This document shows, one piece after another, positions 1 through 8,606 of a stretch of 64,000 nucleotides of DNA (within the stretch, counting starts at the first letter, position 1; each line of letters starts with the position of its first letter). Source of the DNA: SR-FBR-E99 sp963732365 (GTDB lineage Bacteria > Bacteroidota > Bacteroidia > Bacteroidales > VadinHA17). Below the pieces are notes generated by a model. The model saw only the letters and a program-made list of their open reading frames with translations, was not told the DNA's origin and searched no databases. Location: NCBI GenBank assembly GCA_963732365.1, contig CAVSZC010000008.1, forward strand, positions 62,001-126,000, written 5' to 3'. A program made the position numbers and the translations under genes.

Positions 1-1365
1 ATCGAGTACAAGTATATTGTCAAAACCCTTGAATATTTCCGAAGAGGGCTGATGCACCACCGTTATCACCAGTTTTCCCTTGAATGTAAGGTCATGGAGC
101 AGGTCAATAACGTTCTCGGAGTCACGTGATGACAATCCTGATGTCGGTTCGTCAAGGAAGAGCACGGAGGGCTCCCTGACAAGCTCCAGCGCTATATTCA
201 GCCTCTTTCTCTGTCCTCCGCTTATTATCTTGTCGAGAGGAGAGCCAACCCTGTAATTCCTTTTTTCGTACAGACCAAGCATTACCAGTGTCTGGTTGAC
301 TATATCCGTAAGCTCTTTCCTGCTTCTTCCGGCAAGGCAGAGCGAGGCTGCATAGAAGAGATTGTCAAACACTGTCAGCTCTTCAACAAGGAGGTCGTCC
401 TGCGGGACATACCCTATCACACCGTCAAGCTTGTCACTCTGCGAGTAGATTGACGTTCCGTTGATCCTGACATCACCTGACTCCGGTTTCAGAAGTCCGC
501 TCAGCAGGTTCAGCAGAGTGGTCTTACCGGTACCGCTTGCCCCAAGTATGCCTGTCAGTTTACCCTCACGGGTTGAAAAACTCAGGTCAGTAATGGCTGG
601 TGAGCCGTCCGGGAAGCTGTAGGTAAGCCGGTCAGCAACAAAGGAAAGCCGAAGGACATCGGCATATGAAACATATCTGGCAGTTACATCACCGTAATAG
701 ACCGTCAGTGAAGGAGGTGCCTGCACTGAGCTGCCCTGGGCAAAAGAATAGATCTTGCTCCCTGTCATCGGAAGTCCGTTCAGTAGGGCTGTCCCTGAGC
801 AGAACGAACGTATGAAATAAAGATTGACACTGGCAATCTTCAGAAACACAAAAAAACCACTTCCTGCATCATAGCTTTCGTCAGAGCCTCCGGCACCTAT
901 CAGCATGATAGCCGGATCAATGAATTTATCCTTCTCCTCTTCCCTCGTAAAAAGCCATATGCTCTGAAACTCTTCCTGTGACACCATGAAAACCTCTGCT
1001 ATGGTATTGATGATGTTCATCCTCTGACGTGTGTACTGCTTGTCAGAGTCGATCAGTTCAAAACATCTCAGGAGGGCAATTATTCTCTGCTCCTGTGACA
1101 GGGTCTTGTTAATCTGCTTGCAAAGTGTGAAAATCCTGACGGAGTCTCTCACAGAGGCTGTGTCTGTGTCAGTTCTGGGCTTATCCACCTGCAGCGGTCC
1201 GGCATTGTCAAGGAAGAGCCGCATATATTCAGATGCGCTTTTATGGGGCAGCTGCTTATTAAGGAATTCAGAGACATAATTCATCTCGCTTTGCAGCATA
1301 CCTCCGTCCTGCTTTACTATCAGGGCGAACAGCTCCATCATTGCCCGCAGGATCTCTTCACTCAT
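1..1365 (-). CDS. ABCG-like ABC transporter ATPase with TerB-like N-terminal region (3' part beyond window)
   Basis: The reading frame is open from an ATG at 1365 to the window edge, giving 455 codons with the C-terminal end missing. Residues about 1-130 are helical and acidic and resemble TerB/DjlA-like domains (two halves with an ELFALIVKQDG-type opening). A beta-rich linker follows. Then comes a complete nucleotide-binding core: Walker A GASGTGKTT, a PQDDLL Q-loop, a signature read as SGGQRKRLNIA, Walker B VLFLDEPTSGL, and a downstream HQPSS H-loop. The QRKR signature and the PTSGL motif are typical of the ABCG/White family, whose membrane domain normally follows on the same chain, here outside the window. 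The substrate cannot be told. The TerB assignment is by eye and less certain than the ATPase. No Shine-Dalgarno sequence is visible. Confidence 0.88.
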   Translation of the reverse strand, partial: MSEEILRAMMELFALIVKQDGGMLQSEMNYVSEFLNKQLPHKSASEYMRLFLDNAGPLQVDKPRTDTDTASVRDSVRIFTLCKQINKTLSQEQRIIALLRCFELIDSDKQYTRQRMNIINTIAEVFMVSQEEFQSIWLFTREEEKDKFIDPAIMLIGAGGSDESYDAGSGFFVFLKIASVNLYFIRSFCSGTALLNGLPMTGSKIYSFAQGSSVQAPPSLTVYYGDVTARYVSYADVLRLSFVADRLTYSFPDGSPAITDLSFSTREGKLTGILGASGTGKTTLLNLLSGLLKPESGDVRINGTSIYSQSDKLDGVIGYVPQDDLLVEELTVFDNLFYAASLCLAGRSRKELTDIVNQTLVMLGLYEKRNYRVGSPLDKIISGGQRKRLNIALELVREPSVLFLDEPTSGLSSRDSENVIDLLHDLTFKGKLVITVVHQPSSEIFKGFDNILVLD

Positions 1366-1562
1366 TTGTCAGATAATGTACAGGTTTAGGGAGAGCCAAC
1401 AAGATAAAAAAAAATTAAGAGAAAATTACTGACAGCCGGAGCTGACATTGATCTTCAGGTAAAAGTTACTGGCCGAAGAATTAGTACACCTATTTACAAA
1501 ATTAATCCACACCTCTGTGGGGGCTTTGTCATACCTTGTCATACTCCAAATTGTCGAGCAGT

Positions 1563-1667
1563 ATGAGTGCTACAGACCCGAGGCTTAAGAGAATAACATG
1601 GTTGATGGGCATCATATTAATGAGTCTGGTTGTTGCTGTTGTGATACTCGTTTTCATAATTTTTTAG
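1563..1667 (+). CDS. 34-residue putative single-pass membrane peptide
   Basis: A short frame starts at ATG and ends at TAG. It encodes a charged N-terminus (MSATDPRLKR) followed by about 22 hydrophobic residues (ending VVILVFIIF), the layout of a small type of inner-membrane peptide. It sits alone in the 377-base gap between the divergent ABC ATPase and the SusC gene, 75 bases before SusC. I recognise no family. The strong hydrophobicity and the clean charge asymmetry argue for a real product, but a frame this short can arise by chance. Confidence 0.4.
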   Translation: MSATDPRLKRITWLMGIILMSLVVAVVILVFIIF

Positions 1668-1742
1668 TGGTCAGTACACCTTAAGTTATTATACAGTGAA
1701 AAATCTGAAGAACAATTAAATCATAAACCTAATCAATCAACT

Positions 1743-4700
1743 ATGACAGAACTAATCAATGAAATCAGAGGATCCCTTCAGCGCGGTTCACGTGTGTTGA
1801 GGGCTTTGCTGGTCTTTACCCTGCTGATGATTTCGTTACCCTCCTTTGCACAGAATATCACTGTCAGAGGGGTGGTAACCGATGCCCAGACAGGAGAGGC
1901 AATGATCGGCCTGAACGTTATTATCAAGGGAACGGCCCGAGGTGTCGCCACAGATATGAATGGCAGTTACACCATCACCGACTGTCCGCCTGACGCCATA
2001 CTTACCTTCAGCTATGTTGGCTATGATCCGACGGAGGTGCCTGTCAACGGCAGGAGTGTGGTAAATGCCTCCATTACGCCCACAAGCAGCCTCCTCGAAG
2101 AGGTGGTTGTGATAGGGTACGGTACTGCAGCACGCAGGGACATTACAGGGTCAGTCGCTTCTGTAAAGGGGAAGGATCTTATGAAGATACCTGTCACCAC
2201 TGCTGCCGAGGCTCTTACCGGCAAGATGGCCGGAGTTCAGGTTGTAACGACGGAAGGCTCTCCTGACGCAGAGATAAACATCCGTGTCCGGGGAGGCGGT
2301 TCCATCACACAGGACAACTCACCTCTTTATATCGTTGACGGCTTTCCCGTCACCAACATAGCGGATATCCCGACATCGACCATTCAGTCAATCGACGTCC
2401 TTAAAGATGCTTCTTCCACAGCAATCTACGGGGCACGCGGCGCCAACGGAGTTATCATCATCACCACCAGGGGCGGCACCGAAGGAAAGGTCAGGGTAAA
2501 CTATAATGCCTACTATGGCTTCAAGAAGGTGGCAGACCGCCTGACCAGCCTGAACGTTGAAGATTATGTCAAGTGGCAGTACGAGTATGCTCTCCTTACC
2601 GATAACATCGATCAGTATGAGAAGTACTTCGGCATGTATCAGGACATAGACCTGTACGAAGGGCAGCAGGCAACCAACTGGTATGACCAGGTCTTCGGCC
2701 ATGTAGGCCAGACCTTCAACCATGACCTGAATATTACAGGAGGGTCTGAAAGGTTCAGATACGCCTTCACCTATGCAGGGCTCAGGAGTGATGAGATAAT
2801 GTTAAGCTCAAAGTACTCGCGTGACAACCTCTCTCTGAAAATGGATCACGATGCAAGCGACAAAGTCAGGCTTTCGTTCTCACTCCGTTACTCTGACACG
2901 AAGATCTATGGCGCAGGCGCCGTTGACCAGGGAGGTGCTACCCCTTCAGACGCCAGGGTGAAGCAGGCCATGCTCTATGTACCCATACCGTTTACTTCAA
3001 TAGGTGACTATGATGACACGGAGGTGTCTTCTTCCATGACAAATCCGATGGATAACGTAAGAGACAACGACCGTCAGCAGTTCAGGAAGAGGTATAACAT
3101 GATAGGCAGCTTCGCATGGGACATAATTGACGGACTGGAGTTCAGGACCGAAGAGGGGCTTGATTACAATTACAATACTGATGACCGCTTTTACGGCCTT
3201 ACCACATATTACGTAAAAAACACCCCTTCAGCAGAATATCAGAATCTGCCTGCACTGGAGTCAACGGATAACGCTCTCAACAGCCTGAGAAGCACCAATA
3301 CCCTCAACTATGATTTCAGGCACCTCATTAAGGGAGGCGCGCACTCCGTAAAGCTGCTGGCTGGACAGGAGGTAATTGTTACCACTTCCAACACTGTGTT
3401 CAACCAGGTATGGGGCTTTCCCGATTTCTTTACCTCAGACCAGGCCTACAAACTTGTGAGCCAGGGCTTCTCAAGCAGATATACTGATACCTACAATCCC
3501 GATAACAAGCTGCTCTCATTCTTCGGCCGGGTAACCTACGACTACAGGGGCAAGTACATGCTTACTGCAACATACCGTGCCGATGGCTCCAGCAAGTTCT
3601 TGCAGGGCAACAGGTGGGGCTACTTCCCGTCCGTATCCGTCGGATGGAGGATCTCTGACGAGAACTTCATGAAGGGGATATCGTCGACGGTGAACAACCT
3701 TAAGCTGCGTCTCAGCTACGGAGCAGCAGGGAACAACAACATACCATCCGGACAGATAGCACAGACATTCAACTCCGGAAGCACGTCATGGATAAACGGA
3801 TTTACGACATACTGGTCTCCCTCTACGGTCATGGCGAATCCTGACCTGAGGTGGGAAACCACCTATACGAGAAATGCCGGCCTTGATTTCGGACTTTTCG
3901 GAAACAGGCTGAGCGGTACTGTTGAGTTTTATTTCAATACCACCAAGGACCTGCTCATCAATTTCCCAGTATCGGGAACAGGGTACAACACACAGTACAG
4001 GAACATGGGTGAGACTGAAAACAAGGGCTTCGAGATTGCACTTAACGGGGTCGTTGCCGATAAGAAGAACTTCAGGCTTAACCTGGGTTTCAACATAGGA
4101 TTCAACCGTAATGAGATCATCTCACTCGGGACTATGGAAGACTTCGGACAGGCTTCCGGATGGGCCTCGACAGAGATAGGGAATGACTACTGGATATCTG
4201 TTGGCGGTTCGGTAGGACAGATGTACGGATACAAGTCTGACGGAAGATATGAGGTCTCCGACTTTTATTATGATGCTGTCAGCGATACCTGGACACTTAA
4301 GGAAAACATCGCTGACGCCACTGCCGTTGTCGGTACTCTGAGGCCCGGCAAGCTAAAGATGAAAGACACCTCCGGTGACGGGCAGATAAGCGTTGCTGAC
4401 TGTTCGGTGATAGGCGATGCCAATCCACTCAACACTGGAGGATTCAATATCGATGCCTTCTTCTACGGCTTTGATCTGTCAGCAGTTTTCAACTGGAGTT
4501 ACGGGAACGACATCTACAATGCGAACAAAATTGAGTATACCACAGGCAGATACCAGTTCCGGAACATGATCGACATTATGGCCGATGGCAACAGATGGAC
4601 AAATGTGGACGCTGACGGTAACCTGGTCAATGACCCTGCAACACTGCAGGCTCTCAATGCAAATACAACAATGTGGTCACCGCAGATGTCGAGACACGTA

Positions 4701-4970
4701 TTTACTGACTGGGCTGTCGAGGACGGATCATTCCTCAGGCTTAACACCGTGTCGCTTGGGTATACACTTCCGGTTGATATTGTAAGAAAAGTCAAACTGC
4801 AGAATCTGAGGTTCTACATCTCCGCTTACAATGTGTTTGTACTTACAAACTATTCCGGTTTCGACCCAGAGGTCTCCACACGGAGAAACACTGTTCTGAC
4901 ACCGGGACTCGACTACTCTGCATATCCCAAGAGCAGGCAGATAATCTACGGATTGAACCTCACATTTTAA
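1743..4970 (+). CDS. SusC/RagA-family TonB-dependent outer-membrane transporter (pectin locus)
   Basis: This 1075-residue protein imports oligosaccharides across the outer membrane using TonB energy. A signal peptide spans about residues 1-36 (SFA|QN). A carboxypeptidase-regulatory-like beta domain (about 38-112) is followed by the TonB-box-like EEVVVIGYGT at 119-128. The plug domain has the family hallmarks LYIVDGFPV, DVLKDASSTAIYGARGANGVIIITT, and the rest is the beta-barrel ending in ...IIYGLNLTF with a terminal aromatic residue. The SusD partner starts 18 bases downstream, and pectin-active enzymes follow, so the cargo is inferred to be pectin oligosaccharides. The N-terminus is somewhat long for a signal peptide, but no better ATG is available before the hydrophobic core. 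Confidence 0.96.
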   Translation: MTELINEIRGSLQRGSRVLRALLVFTLLMISLPSFAQNITVRGVVTDAQTGEAMIGLNVIIKGTARGVATDMNGSYTITDCPPDAILTFSYVGYDPTEVPVNGRSVVNASITPTSSLLEEVVVIGYGTAARRDITGSVASVKGKDLMKIPVTTAAEALTGKMAGVQVVTTEGSPDAEINIRVRGGGSITQDNSPLYIVDGFPVTNIADIPTSTIQSIDVLKDASSTAIYGARGANGVIIITTRGGTEGKVRVNYNAYYGFKKVADRLTSLNVEDYVKWQYEYALLTDNIDQYEKYFGMYQDIDLYEGQQATNWYDQVFGHVGQTFNHDLNITGGSERFRYAFTYAGLRSDEIMLSSKYSRDNLSLKMDHDASDKVRLSFSLRYSDTKIYGAGAVDQGGATPSDARVKQAMLYVPIPFTSIGDYDDTEVSSSMTNPMDNVRDNDRQQFRKRYNMIGSFAWDIIDGLEFRTEEGLDYNYNTDDRFYGLTTYYVKNTPSAEYQNLPALESTDNALNSLRSTNTLNYDFRHLIKGGAHSVKLLAGQEVIVTTSNTVFNQVWGFPDFFTSDQAYKLVSQGFSSRYTDTYNPDNKLLSFFGRVTYDYRGKYMLTATYRADGSSKFLQGNRWGYFPSVSVGWRISDENFMKGISSTVNNLKLRLSYGAAGNNNIPSGQIAQTFNSGSTSWINGFTTYWSPSTVMANPDLRWETTYTRNAGLDFGLFGNRLSGTVEFYFNTTKDLLINFPVSGTGYNTQYRNMGETENKGFEIALNGVVADKKNFRLNLGFNIGFNRNEIISLGTMEDFGQASGWASTEIGNDYWISVGGSVGQMYGYKSDGRYEVSDFYYDAVSDTWTLKENIADATAVVGTLRPGKLKMKDTSGDGQISVADCSVIGDANPLNTGGFNIDAFFYGFDLSAVFNWSYGNDIYNANKIEYTTGRYQFRNMIDIMADGNRWTNVDADGNLVNDPATLQALNANTTMWSPQMSRHVFTDWAVEDGSFLRLNTVSLGYTLPVDIVRKVKLQNLRFYISAYNVFVLTNYSGFDPEVSTRRNTVLTPGLDYSAYPKSRQIIYGLNLTF

Positions 4971-4988
4971 TCTGAAATAATAAAGAAT

Positions 4989-6794
4989 ATGAAGAAGATA
5001 TTATATATAGGATGTTTAATTCTGGCGGGCATCACACTGTCGTGCGAGGATTTCCTGGAGGCTCCTTCCCAATCATCATTTGATGAATCGCTGATCTTTT
5101 CCGATCCCACCCTTGCCGCTTCTGCCATAGACGGCATCAAGGTACCGTTCGGGGAGACGAACTCATACAGGGGCAGGTTCCTTACTCATTACGGATCCAA
5201 TACTGACATTGAATGGAACAACAGCTCCACCACTGTTAATGCAAGGACTGACCTGGCGAGGTATGTAAACTCGCCTGCAAATACTGATATGAACACCTCT
5301 AACAATGCATGGGCGATGATGTATACCGGCATTGAGAGGGCGAACATATGTATCAGAGGGCTGAGGACCTACGGTAGCCCTGCTCCGGGCAACGAGATGG
5401 GTCAGCTGCTGGGTGAGGCGCTGACACTGAGGGCCATATATTATGCTGACCTCGTCAGGGGCTGGGGTGATGTGGTGGCCAGGTTCGAGCCTGTGTCATC
5501 GGAGACGATGTATCTGGCAAAGTCAAGCCGTGATGTCATTTACAAGCAGCTCATAAGCGATCTGGAAGAGGCCGCCACCCTTGTGGCATGGCCTAACGAG
5601 ACTGCTGCGACAGCTAACACGGAAGACTTCAACAAAGCCTTTGTCAAGGCACTCCGTGCACGGATATGTCTTGCCGCAGCAGGATATTCACAGTATCCTG
5701 ACGGCATACGCAGAAGCAACGATCCCGATCTCACGGTAGCCAAGCTATACCCGGTGGCGCTGCAGGAATGCAAGGACGTCATCAACAGTGGCAAGGTGCG
5801 CCTCGAGACAAGCTTCGAGACCCTCTTCCGCAAGAACTGCCAGGACCTGACTGCTGACCCTGACCCCGCCGGTGGCGAGTCACTCTGGGAGATACCTTTT
5901 GCCCAGGGTCGCGGCAGACACCTCTATACCTACGGTGTGAGACACCTGAGCGTCGATCAGTATACCGCTCAGGCACAGGGTGGCGTCTATGGTCCCCTTC
6001 CGAACGTATTCTATGACTTTGACGTGAAAGACAGCAGGAGAGATGTGACCTGCGTCCCGTACCAGTACGGAACGGCAGTAAGCAGTGTGTCAAAACAGGA
6101 ATTCAGGGCACTGAACAGCTGGTGCTTCGGCAAATGGCGTTATGAATGGATGGACCGCAGGGTTACCTCAACGAACGATGACGGCGTCAATAAGATATAT
6201 ATGCGATATGCAGAAGTGCTTTTGATGGCGGCAGAAATAGAGAACGAACTCACCGGCCCGTCAGCTGCCGCACCATACCTCAGGCAGCTGCGGCAGAGAG
6301 CTTTCGCACAGGCCGACTGGCCCGCAAAGGTCGATGCTTATATCGCTGCCCTCACCAGCAAAGAGATGATGTTCGATGCCATCGTTGATGAACAGGCATT
6401 TGAATTCTGCGGCGAGATGGAACGCAAAGCTGCCCTGATACGGTGGAACCTGCTGGCAACAAAAATGGACGAGGCCAAGGCAAAGATGAATAACCTTCGC
6501 AACCAGACAGGTGAATATGCTGACGTTCCTTCCAACATATATTATAAATATGTGGCCGACGAAGACGGCAAACTGACCAAAATCTCAGCATACGGCCTCA
6601 ACAGGGGCGAAACGGCAGATATGTCCGGGTCATATTCAAATTCAATCATCGGATATGTCGGACCCACGAAGATCGATGATGCCAAGATCAATTCCCTTTA
6701 TACCAACAATCCGGATCAGAACCAGTTCTGGCCGATATGGCAGGTATTTATTGACTCCAGCAACGGAATGCTGAAGAACGATTATGGCTATTAA
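4989..6794 (+). CDS. SusD/RagB-family glycan-binding surface lipoprotein (pectin locus)
   Basis: This 601-residue lipoprotein has a signal peptide ending in a lipobox (GITLSC, Cys19). It forms the extracellular lid of the SusCD transporter. Typical SusD features are visible: the early SQSSFDES segment, the helical TPR-like part with ALTLRAIYYADLVRGWGDV, and the C-terminal region with IYMRYAEVLLMAAEIEN and an EQAFEFCGEMERKAALIRW segment, a variant of the usual DER..EL.gEg.R..DL. It lies 18 bases after SusC and overlaps the first codons of one possible start of the next gene, so it is cotranscribed. Ligand specificity is inferred from the neighbouring pectinases. Confidence 0.95.
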   Translation: MKKILYIGCLILAGITLSCEDFLEAPSQSSFDESLIFSDPTLAASAIDGIKVPFGETNSYRGRFLTHYGSNTDIEWNNSSTTVNARTDLARYVNSPANTDMNTSNNAWAMMYTGIERANICIRGLRTYGSPAPGNEMGQLLGEALTLRAIYYADLVRGWGDVVARFEPVSSETMYLAKSSRDVIYKQLISDLEEAATLVAWPNETAATANTEDFNKAFVKALRARICLAAAGYSQYPDGIRRSNDPDLTVAKLYPVALQECKDVINSGKVRLETSFETLFRKNCQDLTADPDPAGGESLWEIPFAQGRGRHLYTYGVRHLSVDQYTAQAQGGVYGPLPNVFYDFDVKDSRRDVTCVPYQYGTAVSSVSKQEFRALNSWCFGKWRYEWMDRRVTSTNDDGVNKIYMRYAEVLLMAAEIENELTGPSAAAPYLRQLRQRAFAQADWPAKVDAYIAALTSKEMMFDAIVDEQAFEFCGEMERKAALIRWNLLATKMDEAKAKMNNLRNQTGEYADVPSNIYYKYVADEDGKLTKISAYGLNRGETADMSGSYSNSIIGYVGPTKIDDAKINSLYTNNPDQNQFWPIWQVFIDSSNGMLKNDYGY

Positions 6795-6813
6795 CAGTGT
6801 TATGCAATCAACT

Positions 6814-8436
6814 ATGAAAAAGAAAAATATAATTTTCGGATTGATTCCGGTGTTGTTCTCCCTCCTGCTGCTTAACGGCTGTAAGGAGGAGATAGACCCC
6901 ATTGTGGAGGAGCTCGACTTTGACCGTGCATTCACACCCGTTGGTATTGAGGCTAAAATAAGCGATGTCACGAGGGTGACTCTCACCTGGTCTTCGGTAA
7001 AAAACACTGACCATTATACGGTCGAGATCTGCGAAGGAACCGACTTCGCAACCGGTGTACCGGTAAAGACTGCCGAAGTACCTGTTTCCGATGACGTCGT
7101 TGTGGTATACTCATACGTACTGCCGGCCGGCGATACGGAGTTTTCTGCAAGGGTGAAGGCCGTCAGTTCCCTTACAGGAGTGGAAGAATCAAAGTGGGCC
7201 CTTGTTTCGTTCAGGACTGCCCCCGAGAACCTGTTTACAGGTTACGAAAGCGAAATGACAGGGCTGAATACATGTATTGTAAGGTGGAAACCGGGTGCAG
7301 TGGCCACTGACCTCGCTTTTGACAATGGGACCAGTGAGTTGAAATATCCTATCAGTGCCGGAGAACTTGCTGCCGGTGTAAAGACACTGACAGGGGTGCC
7401 CAACGCCAGATACGAGTTAAGGCTTATGAACACCACCTTCTCAAGAGGCTCGGTAAACCTGGTGATAGAGGGAGACATGCTCCTTGCTCCGGGTGGCGAC
7501 CTTAATGCAGCCCTTGACGCCATGCCTTCAGGCGGGGTTCTGATACTGACCAACGGAACGAAATACGGCCTCACTGAGCCAGACACAGTGACTTCCAGCA
7601 TCAAGATCCGAGGCCTTTATCCTGACAACCTGCCAACGATTTACCTGATGACCGGAACGCCGATTGCCTATCATATGTTCGACATCGGAACCTCAACGAC
7701 GGCATCCGACTCGCTTGTATTCGAGAATGTTGACATAAGCTGTTATTATGATGACGCCGGCGTGACAAAGCACAGGGGTGTCATTGACCAGGAAGCCAGC
7801 GCATTTATAATCGGGGCAATTAAATTCAATAATTGCATCATAAGAAACTCGGGCAGGAGCGCGATCCGTTTGCGGGGTAATGCAGCAGGACAGGTGATCA
7901 ATAATGTCGAGTTTAACAACTGCATAATGTATGACTTCGCCTTTGACAGCCACTACGGAGTACTGAATGGAGCCACAACCGGCAACTTCATCAATATCAA
8001 ATTCAGAAATTCCACCGTTTATAACCTCAGGGGAGGTATCATCAATTATGGAAGCGGCGCAGGCTGCCAGAGTGTTTTGGTTGACAACTGCACGTTCAAT
8101 GCTGTCACCATGGATGCAGCCTCGGCCAGGTACTTTATTGACTTCGGTACAACGGGCAACCCCTCGAACGGGACTTTAACCATAAGCGACTGTATCTTCG
8201 GTCAGACGAGTGCATTGGCAAATGGTGTGAGGAATAACCTGATGGTAATGACTGTCAGCAGCTCATATTATACATCCGATTTCGTAAATGTGGCAGGTTC
8301 GATAATACCTTCATTGACCGCATATGCCGGGGCTTCGACTTCATTGTGGAGTAACCCTGCAGGAGGAGTCTTCACATTTGCAGACCTCGGCTTTGCAGGG
8401 GCTGCTACTGCCGGAGACCCTCGCTGGAAGCCGTAG
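6814..8436 (+). CDS. surface lipoprotein with Fn3-like and DUF4957/DUF5123-like beta-helix regions
   Basis: The start is placed at the ATG at 6814, because it gives a clean lipoprotein signal (MKKKN... LLLNGC, Cys23); an upstream in-frame ATG at 6784 would overlap the SusD stop. Residues about 35-135 and 140-215 look like fibronectin type III modules (TRVTLTWSSV, ARVKAVS). From about 230 onward comes a right-handed parallel beta-helix pattern with repeated N-rich turns (FNNCIIRNSGRSAIRLRGN, FINIKFRNSTVYNLRGG). Proteins of this layout follow SusCD pairs in Bacteroidota pectin loci, and a role as an accessory surface glycan-binding protein is inferred. No catalytic residues are evident, though beta-helix folds are also used by pectate lyases. 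Confidence 0.82.
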   Translation: MKKKNIIFGLIPVLFSLLLLNGCKEEIDPIVEELDFDRAFTPVGIEAKISDVTRVTLTWSSVKNTDHYTVEICEGTDFATGVPVKTAEVPVSDDVVVVYSYVLPAGDTEFSARVKAVSSLTGVEESKWALVSFRTAPENLFTGYESEMTGLNTCIVRWKPGAVATDLAFDNGTSELKYPISAGELAAGVKTLTGVPNARYELRLMNTTFSRGSVNLVIEGDMLLAPGGDLNAALDAMPSGGVLILTNGTKYGLTEPDTVTSSIKIRGLYPDNLPTIYLMTGTPIAYHMFDIGTSTTASDSLVFENVDISCYYDDAGVTKHRGVIDQEASAFIIGAIKFNNCIIRNSGRSAIRLRGNAAGQVINNVEFNNCIMYDFAFDSHYGVLNGATTGNFINIKFRNSTVYNLRGGIINYGSGAGCQSVLVDNCTFNAVTMDAASARYFIDFGTTGNPSNGTLTISDCIFGQTSALANGVRNNLMVMTVSSSYYTSDFVNVAGSIIPSLTAYAGASTSLWSNPAGGVFTFADLGFAGAATAGDPRWKP

Positions 8437-8469
8437 GGATAGCTGCAACAGATTATAGGTTAGGTTCTT

Positions 8470-8509
8470 TATCCGACCGGACCGGGAGTGCATCCCGGTC
8501 CGCCGGATA
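8470..8509. other. long intercistronic hairpin inside the pectin operon
   Basis: CGGACCGGGA (8478-8487) and TCCCGGTCCG (8493-8502) form a perfect 10-bp stem around a 5-base loop. The stem is extended outside by TATCCG/CGGATA with a small bulge. No T-run follows, so it is not a classical terminator. It separates the SusCD-lipoprotein part from the enzyme part of the operon. A role in mRNA processing, partial termination or 3' end stabilisation is inferred. Confidence 0.6.
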
Positions 8510-8606
8510 TCGGTAAGATTCCATCTTTAACCCGTTATCCTTTATTGTCAGGCAACCTGCAACTTCCTGTACCGTGTTAAAAAAAATGATATCACTCAGA
8601 GACCAC

